Below, piece by piece: positions 1 to 8,796 of a stretch of DNA of 64,000 nucleotides. A program made the position numbers and the translations under genes. Source of the DNA: an uncultured Bacteroidota bacterium. GTDB taxonomy: Bacteria; Bacteroidota; Bacteroidia; Flavobacteriales; Flavobacteriaceae. The notes beneath the pieces are model-generated. The model was not told the origin of the DNA, ran no database searches, and saw nothing but the letters and a program-made list of their open reading frames with translations. Numbering within the stretch: the first letter of the stretch is position 1; every line of letters begins with the position of its first letter. The stretch lies in the NCBI GenBank assembly GCA_902602415.1, contig CACKQW010000003.1, forward strand, positions 1 to 64,000. Direction: 5' to 3'.

Positions 1-804
1 AAAATTACCAGTAAGTGTTAAATCTTTACCAGCATTTATTGTAAGTGATCCTGAGGATTCTACGGTTAAGTTTGTTGCTACAATATCAGTTGTAGAAATT
101 ATAGGATTTGTACTAGAATCACGAATAAATATTTTGTCTCCACTTGCAGGAGCTGTTCCACTTGCCCAATTGCTACCAGTATGCCATGTTGCGTCGGTTA
201 ATCCATTCCAAGTATCAATTGAAGTAGCTCCTATCCAATATCCGGGATCATATCCACCAGGAGCATTTTGTGCACCATCACCATTTCCATTATCTCCATC
301 TACTGTAAAGTTATTTACATTATATGTTGATTGAGGTGTAGTTACCGATGAAATTCTTTCAACTCTTCCATCTTCAAACTCAGATGTCGTGTTAGTTCCA
401 TCAGTACCTAATATGCCAAAAACATCTACAACAGTACCATCAGTCTCAGCCAATACATATTGATCATCCCCATTAGAGTCCGCTGTCCCTGCATCATACA
501 TGTCAGCTTCAAAACCATAAGTGCTTAAAAATTTTGCTTGCTGTTTTGCTAAAATAAAGAATTCACCGGGATTAAGAGTTCCAGATAAAGTATGTGAATC
601 TGTAACATTTGGATAATTAGCATTTGCGTATAATATAATCTTATAACCCGATAGATCAATAGCACTAGCTGAAGAGTTATAGAGTTCTATATATCTTGCG
701 TCATGATTGCCAGAACCATTAGGATCTGCAATTTCAGTTATAATTAATTGTGAAAAGCCGTTAAGACTAAAGATTAAAAATATAATCAATGTTAATTTTT
801 TCAT
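1..804 (-). CDS. Secreted lamin-tail-domain protein, 3' end cut by window edge
   Basis: Reading the minus strand from the ATG at 804 gives 268 open codons running off the window edge. The product starts with a signal peptide (MKKLTLIIFLIFSLNGFSQ) and then LIITEIADPNGSGNHDARYIELYN, split here as LIITEIADPNG and ARYIELYN, the hallmark start of a lamin-tail (LTD) domain, which spans roughly residues 19-150. After residue 165 it becomes Gly/Asn/Asp-rich and then beta-solenoid-like (TNLTVESSGSLTI). In the Bacteroidota such proteins are usually large, exported, and often end in a type IX secretion signal; that end lies outside the window, so export by T9SS is inference. It is divergent from the hydrolase at 982 across a 177-base AT-rich gap in which I see nothing else. 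Function is unknown; extracellular adhesion or surface display is plausible. Confidence 0.85.
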   Translation of the reverse strand, partial: MKKLTLIIFLIFSLNGFSQLIITEIADPNGSGNHDARYIELYNSSASAIDLSGYKIILYANANYPNVTDSHTLSGTLNPGEFFILAKQQAKFLSTYGFEADMYDAGTADSNGDDQYVLAETDGTVVDVFGILGTDGTNTTSEFEDGRVERISSVTTPQSTYNVNNFTVDGDNGNGDGAQNAPGGYDPGYWIGATSIDTWNGLTDATWHTGSNWASGTAPASGDKIFIRDSSTNPIISTTDIVATNLTVESSGSLTINAGKDLTLTGNF

Positions 805-981
805 TATTTAAATTATTATCTTTAAAATTAATAATAAGAAAACTTTTTATAAATATATTTCAAGATTATTTAGTTATTATTATGTATTAATTAAATTAAT
901 GCAAAGAAATATTATAAATATTTAATTTTCAACAAAAATTATTAACCTTCTCATAATTTTTATATTGTGTGTTATTAAAAT

Positions 982-1743
982 ATGAAAAGTATATTTATCT
1001 TTTTTACGCTTCTATTTTATTCCTGCAATAATCAAATATTAATTCCAGACTATGAAAAATTTGTTTATGGAAATAAAGAATTAGCTTACAGAATTCTTTA
1101 TCCGCAAAAATTTGATAAATCAAAAAAATACCCAATTAAACTTTTTTTACATGGAATTGGGGAAAGAGGCAATGATAATGAGTCACAATTAACCTATGTT
1201 GATAAAGTTTTTCTAAATAAAAAAAACTTCAAGGATTATCCATCCATTGTAGTTTTTCCACAGGCTCCTTTAACTGATAATTGGTCATCTTTTATTCGAG
1301 ATGGCAATACATTATCCTTTCCAGAAAATGATCCTCCTACAAATTCTTTAAATTTGGTTATCAAGCTTATGGATTCACTAACCAATGAAAGTTATGCTGA
1401 TAGAAAGAGAATTTATCTAAGTGGATTATCTAACGGCGGTATGGGATCCTTTGAGTTGTTGAAACACAGACCAAATATGTTTGCTTCTGCTGTAATAATT
1501 TGTGGAGGTGGAAATCCTGTGTGGGCTAAAGAATTTGCTAAATCTACCCCTGTATGGATTGCACATGGATCTAATGATCAAGTGGTTAAGCCTGATTTTT
1601 CACTAAAAATGGTTGAGGCAATAATAAATGAGGGTGGTAGTCCAAAAGTCACATTTTTTGAAAATGTTTATCACAACAGTTGGGATTATGTCTTTAGTGA
1701 TGCTGAGTACTTAAAATGGATGTATTCTCTTTCTAAAAACTAA
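982..1743 (+). CDS. Lipoprotein alpha/beta hydrolase (esterase/PHB-depolymerase-like)
   Basis: The 253-residue product has a short lipoprotein signal with the lipobox FYSC (Cys15), so it is probably anchored in the envelope. The hydrolase fold is shown by KLFLHGIGERG near residue 55 (oxyanion-hole HG), the nucleophile elbow GLSNGG near residue 148 with Ser as nucleophile, WIAHGSNDQVV near 195 carrying the likely acid, and a C-terminal HNSW supplying the catalytic His. This arrangement fits the dienelactone hydrolase/prolyl oligopeptidase-like esterases. The substrate cannot be read from sequence; a surface esterase or peptidase is inferred. Its last 11 bases overlap the 3' end of ribB on the other strand. 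Confidence 0.8.
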   Translation: MKSIFIFFTLLFYSCNNQILIPDYEKFVYGNKELAYRILYPQKFDKSKKYPIKLFLHGIGERGNDNESQLTYVDKVFLNKKNFKDYPSIVVFPQAPLTDNWSSFIRDGNTLSFPENDPPTNSLNLVIKLMDSLTNESYADRKRIYLSGLSNGGMGSFELLKHRPNMFASAVIICGGGNPVWAKEFAKSTPVWIAHGSNDQVVKPDFSLKMVEAIINEGGSPKVTFFENVYHNSWDYVFSDAEYLKWMYSLSKN

Positions 1744-2863
1744 TATACTCTGAAATTTCAAGTCCATATCCAATCATACCAACTCTTTTAGTCCCTTTTG
1801 TATTAGTGATAAGTCTTAGATTGGTTATATTTAAATCATGTAAAATTTGAGCTCCAATTCCAAAATCTTTATTGTCCATACTTAGTATTGGAACTTTGGC
1901 AATTTTATCTGTTTGTTGTTTTGTTTTAAGAATTTTTAGTCTTTTTAGTGTATCAACAGATTTTAGTTCAGGGCTAATAAAGATTATTGCTCCATATTTA
2001 TTTTTATTGATAATTTCAAACATTTTAGACAAGGAGCCTTCTGTATCGGAGGTTAAAGTTTCAAGGATATCATTATTAACCGATTTTGAATTAATTCTTG
2101 TTACTACTTTATCTCCTTTTTCCCACACCCCTTTACTTAAAGCAATATGTACATTATTATTTGTTGTTTGTTTGTAGGCTCTTAATCTAAATTTTCCAAA
2201 TCGCGTATTGATTTCAAAATCATCAACTTTATTAATAAGTGAATCATGTTTCATTCTATATGCAACTAGGTCTTCAATTGAAATTATTTTTAAATCAAAT
2301 TTTTTTGCAACTTTAATCAAATCAGGAACTCTAGCCATTGAACCATCTTCGTTCATAATTTCTACAATAACCCCCGCTGGTTTTAAGCCGGCAAGTCTAG
2401 GAAGGTCTATAGCAGCTTCTGTGTGCCCTGTTCTTCTCAATACCCCTCCGTTTTTTGCAACAAGAGGAAAAACATGTCCAGGTCTTGAAAATTGATTAGC
2501 TTTAATTGTTTCGTCAATGAGCGCTTTTATTGTTTTAGCCCTATCAATAGCTGAGATGCCTGTAGTGACTCCATTACCTTTGAGATCTACAGAAACTGTG
2601 AATGCTGTGTCCTGAGGATCAGTATTTGTTCCAACCATTAGATCGAGTTTTAATCTTTTAGCAATACTTTCAGTAATTGGAGCACATATAAGTCCTCTAC
2701 CATGTGTGGCCATAAAATTAATTATCTCTGGACTTATTAATTCAGCAGATGCTAGAAAATCGCCTTCATTCTCTCTGTTTTTATCATCAACAACAATGAC
2801 TATTTTTCCTTCTTTGATGTCACAAACAGCTGATTCTATTGTATTTAGTGCAAATTTTGACAT
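1733..2863 (-). CDS. ribB: 3,4-dihydroxy-2-butanone-4-phosphate synthase with decayed GTP cyclohydrolase II-like domain
   Basis: RibB converts ribulose 5-phosphate to the four-carbon precursor of riboflavin. Residues 1-205 form a full DHBP synthase domain: DDKNRENEGDFL near residue 26, the THGRGLICAP stretch near 53, and RRTGHTEAAIDLPRLAG near 140, all expected active-site segments. Residues 206-376 align in layout with a GTP cyclohydrolase II domain (FGKFRLRAYKQ start, DFGIGAQILHDL near the end) but the zinc-binding cysteines and the RxEGRGIG-type motif are missing. Only the first activity is therefore expected. Similar fused forms are common in flavobacteria, with active RibA encoded elsewhere. 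It starts immediately after the lptG stop and is the last gene of ftsK-lolA-lptG-ribB. Confidence 0.93.
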   Translation of the reverse strand: MSKFALNTIESAVCDIKEGKIVIVVDDKNRENEGDFLASAELISPEIINFMATHGRGLICAPITESIAKRLKLDLMVGTNTDPQDTAFTVSVDLKGNGVTTGISAIDRAKTIKALIDETIKANQFSRPGHVFPLVAKNGGVLRRTGHTEAAIDLPRLAGLKPAGVIVEIMNEDGSMARVPDLIKVAKKFDLKIISIEDLVAYRMKHDSLINKVDDFEINTRFGKFRLRAYKQTTNNNVHIALSKGVWEKGDKVVTRINSKSVNNDILETLTSDTEGSLSKMFEIINKNKYGAIIFISPELKSVDTLKRLKILKTKQQTDKIAKVPILSMDNKDFGIGAQILHDLNITNLRLITNTKGTKRVGMIGYGLEISEYISF

Positions 2864-4276
2864 TTACTTATTTGGATTTAATAAATTAATAAAAAAAGAA
2901 TAAAGCTTATTTGAAGATCCATCATTAGTTGCCCTGTGGGTCAAATAAACACTTATCGGAAGCATTATAATTGTCGATAACCAGCTAGATAATATCGGAT
3001 TAATACTTCCATCTTCAGCAAGATTTTTTGAAAATATTCCTAAAAAATGATAGACCAGAAATAATAATATTGAAATTACCAATGGTAATCCATAACCACC
3101 TTTGTTAATTATTGTTCCAAGAGGAGCACCAATAAAAAATAATATTACACATGCAAATCCCAAAGAAAATTTATCGTGTAAAGTGATAATATGTTTGTTT
3201 AAATTCTGAGTTCTGTAGAGTTGAATTGTCTTATTTGATTTAATAATACTTATTGAACTTTTTATTGAACTTATACCTAGATCAAATAATTGTTTTTGTT
3301 TTTTTAGTTGAAATAATCTAAAAAAATCCTTATTAAAATAATCAATACCCTCTTTTGGGTTTAAATTATAGTCAAGTGTTTTGTAATTAGATCTGGTAAT
3401 CATTTTTGATTCGATTACATCAATGTCTATTTCTCTCTTTTTTTTAAGGGAATCAATAGCAAAATCAAGTTCGTTTATATTCATCATCGAATATTGATTT
3501 ATGTCGTTAACTTCGTCAAAATCTATTTGATTAATTTTTCCAATGTCGATATTGATAACATATTCTTTAAATTTACTCTTTATAAAGGGTTTATTTGTTT
3601 TATTTTTATACTCATCTGAAATAATCTCATCATAATAATATCCATCAAATAATACTAATTTTAAAATGTTTGAATTATCACTTGAAAGTATTTTACCTTT
3701 ATTAGATTTAATCACTGTATAATTTCCAGCCTTTTGTTTTTTTTGATGAATAATAATATTTTCTAGATTTCTTCCATCGACCCCATATTTGTTTTCAACC
3801 TTGATGTTGTAGTTTCCAATTTGACTAAATTGACCTTCAGCTATCGCCATAGTGGGTTTAACTTTTGCAATATTTTTCCTTAGATTACGAAAATTATATT
3901 CAGAGATTGGAATAATATAATTTGAAAATAAAAAAGTTAAAAATCCCAAAAATACGGTAAAAATTATCAAAACTCGCATGGATCTCTGTAGTGAAATTCC
4001 ACTTGCTTTCATTGCAGCAAACTCATAATTTTCCGATAAATTTCCAAAAACCATGATACTAGAAAGGAGAATTGTTAATGGTAGTACAATTACCACAAGT
4101 CTAGGAGAAATATTCAAAAGAAACCTAAAAATAATTTCAAGTTCCAAATCTTTTCCCGCTAACTCAGAGATATATAACCAAACAGATTGTAATAAGAAAA
4201 TTAACATCAAAATGATAAATGCACTAAAAAGTGTCTTTATGTATGATTTGAGTATGTAGAAATCAAGTATTTTCAA
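2864..4276 (-). CDS. lptG: LptF/LptG family inner-membrane permease
   Basis: The 470-residue protein belongs to the YjgP/YjgQ family, the transmembrane half of the LptB2FG ABC exporter that extracts lipopolysaccharide from the inner membrane. The N-terminus (ILDFYILKSYIKTLFSAF) and the helices near residues 15-37, 55-80 and 100-122 match the family, with the conserved coupling segment ENYEFAAMKASGIS near residue 82. The middle (about 130-360) is the periplasmic beta-jellyroll region with a charged stretch, and three helices follow from about 370 (FACVILFFIGAPLGTIINKGG). It is longer than enterobacterial LptG (about 360), as is usual in Bacteroidota. Whether it is LptF or LptG cannot be decided here. 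It is tightly spaced behind lolA. Confidence 0.88.
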   Translation of the reverse strand: MKILDFYILKSYIKTLFSAFIILMLIFLLQSVWLYISELAGKDLELEIIFRFLLNISPRLVVIVLPLTILLSSIMVFGNLSENYEFAAMKASGISLQRSMRVLIIFTVFLGFLTFLFSNYIIPISEYNFRNLRKNIAKVKPTMAIAEGQFSQIGNYNIKVENKYGVDGRNLENIIIHQKKQKAGNYTVIKSNKGKILSSDNSNILKLVLFDGYYYDEIISDEYKNKTNKPFIKSKFKEYVINIDIGKINQIDFDEVNDINQYSMMNINELDFAIDSLKKKREIDIDVIESKMITRSNYKTLDYNLNPKEGIDYFNKDFFRLFQLKKQKQLFDLGISSIKSSISIIKSNKTIQLYRTQNLNKHIITLHDKFSLGFACVILFFIGAPLGTIINKGGYGLPLVISILLFLVYHFLGIFSKNLAEDGSINPILSSWLSTIIMLPISVYLTHRATNDGSSNKLYSFFINLLNPNK

Positions 4277-4282
4277 AAAAAA

Positions 4283-4936
4283 CTAATCTAATATGTTCAT
4301 GTAGTATCCATCGTACTTAGCTGAATCAAAAACAAATAAATTTTCATTTAAAGAAACATTGAACTCAAAATCAACAATAGAGATAGTAGTAATTGTTTCG
4401 TTTTTTCCAGTTTCAACTACCTCATATATCTGATTAAACTCAGTATCTATTCCCAAATCAATATACTTTATATCTGCTTCTGAATCCATTGGAATCAACT
4501 TGACATATTGTATTTTTTTTCTGAAGTCTGTATTACCAATGTACTTAACACTACCCATTTCAAAATAATATCCTTCTTCATAAAAATAAAGCATCTTATT
4601 TGGAGTTATTGTTGTTTCATCTTCAGGATTTTGACTTGAAATAGTTACTTCTTCATCATCTGGGCTAATAGTGTAAAGCTTATCGCCATCAAATATCCTT
4701 GTAATACCAAGCATTTCAAATCTCCAATTGTCTTTTTCTGTAATAAAACTGCCTCTATTAGTATAATTAATATCTTCTTCTAAATTATTAAGTGTATATG
4801 TGTAATTAATATAAATATTATCATAACTCTTAATATTTTCTGAAACTTTATTTAGTAGCTTTTCCGCATCTGTGTCTACTTGAGAATATGAAAGACTATA
4901 GAAAATTGAGATAGTCAAAAATATGTATTTTTTCAT
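4283..4936 (-). CDS. lolA: LolA-like outer-membrane lipoprotein carrier
   Basis: The product is a 217-residue periplasmic protein of the LolA/LolB fold, expected to shuttle lipoproteins from the LolCDE exporter to the outer membrane. Evidence: a clean signal peptide (MKKYIFLTISIFYSLSYSQ), then AEKLLNKVSENIKSYDNIYINYTYT and GSFITEKDNWRFEM, the characteristic first strands, and the later SIVDFEFNVSLNENLFVFD strand that closes flavobacterial LolA proteins. I chose the ATG at 4936 because it begins the signal peptide and lies 10 bases past the ftsK stop; an upstream in-frame start at 4987 would overlap ftsK. Position between ftsK and lptG is the usual flavobacterial order. LolD of the same pathway may be the gene at 52677. 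Confidence 0.87.
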   Translation of the reverse strand: MKKYIFLTISIFYSLSYSQVDTDAEKLLNKVSENIKSYDNIYINYTYTLNNLEEDINYTNRGSFITEKDNWRFEMLGITRIFDGDKLYTISPDDEEVTISSQNPEDETTITPNKMLYFYEEGYYFEMGSVKYIGNTDFRKKIQYVKLIPMDSEADIKYIDLGIDTEFNQIYEVVETGKNETITTISIVDFEFNVSLNENLFVFDSAKYDGYYMNILD

Positions 4937-4946
4937 TTTATTTTTA

Positions 4947-7292
4947 TTATTCATTTTCGAGATGACGATCAAGTGACTGAAGATCACTGATCAAAACTTG
5001 CCTTGCTTTACTTCCTTCAAAAGGCCCAACTATACCAGCAGCCTCTAATTGATCAATCAATCTACCTGCTCTGTTATAACCTAACTTGAGTTTTCTTTGT
5101 AAAAGTGATGCAGAACCTTGTTGAGCAGTAACTATTACTTCAGCTGCCTCTCTAAATAAAGCATCTCTATCTTCAATACTAATATCAATATTTGTTCCAA
5201 TATCTTCAGAAATGTATTCTGGAAGTTGATAAGCATTAGGATATGCCTTTTGAGAACCAATAAAATCAGTTAATAACTCAATTTCAGGCGTATCAACAAA
5301 TGCACACTGGATTCTAACTAATTCATTGCCTTGAGTAAATAACATATCACCTCTTCCAATTAATTGATCAGCACCAGAACTGTCTAAAATTGTTCTTGAG
5401 TCAATTTTTGAAGTGACTCTGAATGCAATTCTAGCTGGAAAATTTGCTTTAATGACACCTGTAATGACATTAACTGAAGGTCTTTGAGTAGCAATAATTA
5501 GGTGAATTCCTATTGCTCTTGCTAATTGTGCTAATCTCGCAATTGGAGTTTCAACTTCTTTACCAGCTGTCATGATTAGATCAGCAAATTCATCAACAAC
5601 TAAGACAACATAAGGTAAAAACCTGTGTTCATCATTTGGATTTAGTTTTCTGTCTTTGAATTTTTTGTTATACTCAACGATATTTCTGCAAGATGCATTT
5701 TTTAATAGCTCATATCTATTATCCATTTCTATGCACAATGAGTTCAAAGTATTAATTACCTTTTTATTATCAGTGATTATAGCCTCTTCACTATCAGGGA
5801 GTTTAGCTAAATAGTGTCTTTCAATTTTGTTGTATAGAGTTAATTCAACCTTCTTTGGATCAACTAAGACAAATTTTACCTCTGCAGGATGTTTTTTGAA
5901 TAGTAAAGATGAAAGAACAGCATTTAAACCTACTGACTTACCTTGTCCTGTTGCGCCAGCCATAAGTAAGTGAGGCATCCTAGCTAGATCAAAAACTAAA
6001 GTTTCATTGCTGATGGTTTTTCCAATGGCAACAGGTAATTCCATTTCAGATTTTTGAAATTTTTCTGAAGAAATAACAGAATGCATTGAAACCACAGTTG
6101 GATTTTTGTTAGGAACTTCAATACCAATAGTTCCTTTTCCTGGAATGGGCGCAATAATTCTAATTCCTAGTGCAGAAAGTGATAATGCTATATCATCCTC
6201 TAAGTTCTTTATTTTTGAAATTCTGACTCCTGCTTCTGGAATAATCTCGTATAAGGTAACAGTTGGTCCAATTGTAGCTTTTATATTCGAGATTGCAATA
6301 TTATAGTTAGCTAACGTTTCAACAATTTTATTTTTATTTTCTTCTAACTCCTCTTTGTCAATTGTTATTTTTTCAGAATCATATTGTTTCAAAAGTTTGA
6401 GTTTTGGGAATTGGAACTTACTTAGTTCAAGAGTTGGATCAAATTTTCCAAAATTATCTACTAGCTCATCTGAAAGGTTATCAATTTCTGACTTTTCTTC
6501 AATAATTTTTTCAACTTGAATATCTAAATCATCACTGATTTTTTTATCCTCAATTTCAATTTTTTCTGGATTTAATTTAGTAAATTCAAGATTAGTAGAT
6601 ATTACCTCACTTATTTGATTTTCAGAAAAATCATTATTATCATTTGATTCATTTTTTTCAATTTCATCGTATATTTCCTCATCTTCATTATTAGAACTCT
6701 CGTCAATATTATTTTTTTTAAACTGCTTGAAGAAATTTCTGATTTTTTTAAAATCATCAACTCCGATTTTCAGTCTGAAAGTAAAATAAATAAGTGTCAT
6801 GAAAATTATCAAAAATATTATCCCAAGGTTACTAATATATGTGTCTAATAATTTATTTATCTCAAAGCCAATTACTCCAGAAAAAACACTATCAGCGTTG
6901 ATTGATGCAAAAATGATTGAAAAATAAAAAATTAGATAAAATCCCCAAGCCCAATTTTTTAGTAAATTTTTATTTTTTATATCCAGTAAAATGTGAAGTG
7001 CACTTAAAAAAATTAGAAAAGATAAAATAATAGAACTTATTCCAAACCCTTTATATATAAAAAAATCACTTATTCTGGCACCTAATTTTCCTAAAATATT
7101 TGAGTTTATTTCATTTTTATCAAAGAAATTATTTAGTGAGCTCTGATCAATTTCACCTGTGAAAATATATGAAACAAAAGAAGAAAATAGGAATATTGCT
7201 ATAATAATTAGTGCGCTACCAATAAATAACCTTTTGGAGCTAGATAGTTCTTTTTTTTGTTTATTCTTGATAAAAGAAAATATACTTTTCAA
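4947..7292 (-). CDS. ftsK: DNA translocase FtsK
   Basis: FtsK pumps chromosomal DNA through the division septum and helps resolve dimers. The 781-residue protein has four N-terminal membrane helices (about residues 22-45, 78-105, 113-135 and 152-172), a short acidic linker rich in Asp, Glu and Asn (about 195-290), and the motor domain. Walker A is GATGQGKS at about residue 444 and Walker B VLVVDEFADL follows at about 570; IATQRPSVNVITG is also typical. The C-terminal gamma winged helix is present (SASLLQRKLKLGYNRAGRLIDQ, split around residues 730-750), which normally reads polarity sequences. The linker is much shorter than in Escherichia coli. It is the first gene of the operon with lolA, lptG and ribB. 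Confidence 0.96.
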   Translation of the reverse strand: MKSIFSFIKNKQKKELSSSKRLFIGSALIIIAIFLFSSFVSYIFTGEIDQSSLNNFFDKNEINSNILGKLGARISDFFIYKGFGISSIILSFLIFLSALHILLDIKNKNLLKNWAWGFYLIFYFSIIFASINADSVFSGVIGFEINKLLDTYISNLGIIFLIIFMTLIYFTFRLKIGVDDFKKIRNFFKQFKKNNIDESSNNEDEEIYDEIEKNESNDNNDFSENQISEVISTNLEFTKLNPEKIEIEDKKISDDLDIQVEKIIEEKSEIDNLSDELVDNFGKFDPTLELSKFQFPKLKLLKQYDSEKITIDKEELEENKNKIVETLANYNIAISNIKATIGPTVTLYEIIPEAGVRISKIKNLEDDIALSLSALGIRIIAPIPGKGTIGIEVPNKNPTVVSMHSVISSEKFQKSEMELPVAIGKTISNETLVFDLARMPHLLMAGATGQGKSVGLNAVLSSLLFKKHPAEVKFVLVDPKKVELTLYNKIERHYLAKLPDSEEAIITDNKKVINTLNSLCIEMDNRYELLKNASCRNIVEYNKKFKDRKLNPNDEHRFLPYVVLVVDEFADLIMTAGKEVETPIARLAQLARAIGIHLIIATQRPSVNVITGVIKANFPARIAFRVTSKIDSRTILDSSGADQLIGRGDMLFTQGNELVRIQCAFVDTPEIELLTDFIGSQKAYPNAYQLPEYISEDIGTNIDISIEDRDALFREAAEVIVTAQQGSASLLQRKLKLGYNRAGRLIDQLEAAGIVGPFEGSKARQVLISDLQSLDRHLENE

Positions 7293-7364
7293 AAAATTAA
7301 TTTTTCAACAATTATGCTGCAATTTAATAATCATTTAACCAAGAATGAATTTTTTAATAAAATT

Positions 7365-8795
7365 TTAAAACTTGATTTTTTTAATCTTTACATCCAGAGC
7401 AGCATATAACAAGGTTGTTATTGGGCTAAGCCAATTAAAAATAGCATAGATAAAATAATCAAAAACAGACACCCCTAAAACTCCATAATGATATGCTCCA
7501 CACGTGTTCCATGGAATTAATGCAGAAGTTACGGTTCCTGTATCCTCTAATGTTCTACTTAAATTCTCTGAGTTCAAATTCCTTTTTTCAAAAGCTTTTT
7601 TGAACATTTTACCAGGGATGACAATAGCAAGATATTGATCAGACGCAATAATATTAACGCCTAAACAGCTAGCTGCAGTACTCAAAAAAAGTTTAAAATT
7701 ACTTTTTGCTTTGCTCAGTAAAGATTTTGTTAGTGAATTAAGTGCTCCAATGGCGTCCATACATCCTCCAAATATCATAGCTGCAATGGTGAGATAAATT
7801 GTCCACAACATTCCTTTCATTCCACCCCCTGCATATAGTCTTTCAATTCTTGGGTCTTCTGTCTGAATTACCGAATCAGTAAAAATTGATTGAACGATTG
7901 AAATATAATTAGATTCATTTAAAGACTGTAGTATATCATTTTGAAATAGTAAGGCTGTTATACTTGCACCAATAATACCAATTAACAAAACTATTATGGG
8001 TCGAAATTTTAAGAACGCAAGAAAAATCACCAAAAAAGGAACAATAAAAAGTATTGGTGATATATGAAAGTCGTTTAATATAGTAGTTGATAAAGTTGAG
8101 ATGTCATTTAACTCATTTGAGTTGGGTGTTTTCAAATTAAATCCAATTATAATGAAGCAAACAAAAGTTATTATAAATGTTGGAAAGGTAGTGTAGGTCA
8201 TATATCGAATATGTGTGTAAAGATCCGTTTCAGTTATTGCCGGAGCTAAGTTTGTAGTATCACTAAGTGGAGACATTTTATCTCCAAAATATGCCCCAGA
8301 AATTACGGCTCCCGCTGTCATTCCAGCTGGTATACTAAAAGCAATACCAACAGCAACCAAAGCAATACCAACCGTAGCTGAAGTTGTGTATGAGCTTCCA
8401 GTTGTAAGAGATACTAACGTTGAAACTACTAAGGTTATTGGTAAAAAGGCTTTGAGCGAAACCAAATCTAATCCATAGTAAACCATAGCTGGAATAATTC
8501 CGCTAACTTTCCAAGTTCCTGCAAGAGCACCCACCAAGAATAAAATGATTATGGGAGTTAAAATATTTTTAATGTTTTTAAGAACAGTGTAAATAATTTT
8601 TGAAAACTTTACTTTTTCCGTTATTCCGATTAATAATGACAGGAAAGCAGATAATAAAATTATATAATGGAAGGTATAATCTCCAAACCAGTCATTATTT
8701 TCAAAAAATAAAATATTAAAAAGAAGTAAGAATGTCAGAAAGATGACAGGAATCAAAGATTTATAAACACTAATTTTATAATCTTTTCCGGACAT
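7365..8795 (-). CDS. nhaC: NhaC-family Na+/H+ antiporter
   Basis: This 476-residue integral membrane protein shows about a dozen hydrophobic segments and the family motifs: GALAGTWKVSGIIPAMVYYG near residue 85, TTGSSYTTSATVGIALVAVG near 130, AGAVISGAYFGDKMSPLSDTTNLAP near 160 (in parts SGAYFGDKMSPLSDT), and DTGTVTSALIPWNTCGAY near the C-terminus. NhaC-family proteins exchange Na+ for protons, and some members such as MleN couple organic acid exchange to it. It begins one base after the stop of the PLP enzyme gene, so the two are almost certainly cotranscribed, which suggests a transport role linked to that enzyme's product; this is inference. Confidence 0.92.
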   Translation of the reverse strand: MSGKDYKISVYKSLIPVIFLTFLLLFNILFFENNDWFGDYTFHYIILLSAFLSLLIGITEKVKFSKIIYTVLKNIKNILTPIIILFLVGALAGTWKVSGIIPAMVYYGLDLVSLKAFLPITLVVSTLVSLTTGSSYTTSATVGIALVAVGIAFSIPAGMTAGAVISGAYFGDKMSPLSDTTNLAPAITETDLYTHIRYMTYTTFPTFIITFVCFIIIGFNLKTPNSNELNDISTLSTTILNDFHISPILFIVPFLVIFLAFLKFRPIIVLLIGIIGASITALLFQNDILQSLNESNYISIVQSIFTDSVIQTEDPRIERLYAGGGMKGMLWTIYLTIAAMIFGGCMDAIGALNSLTKSLLSKAKSNFKLFLSTAASCLGVNIIASDQYLAIVIPGKMFKKAFEKRNLNSENLSRTLEDTGTVTSALIPWNTCGAYHYGVLGVSVFDYFIYAIFNWLSPITTLLYAALDVKIKKIKF

Positions 8796-8796
8796 A

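Noticed and set aside
134-334. A plus-strand 66-codon ORF
   Set aside because: It is antisense to the open, signal-peptide-bearing lamin-tail-domain gene at 1-804 and has no family features.
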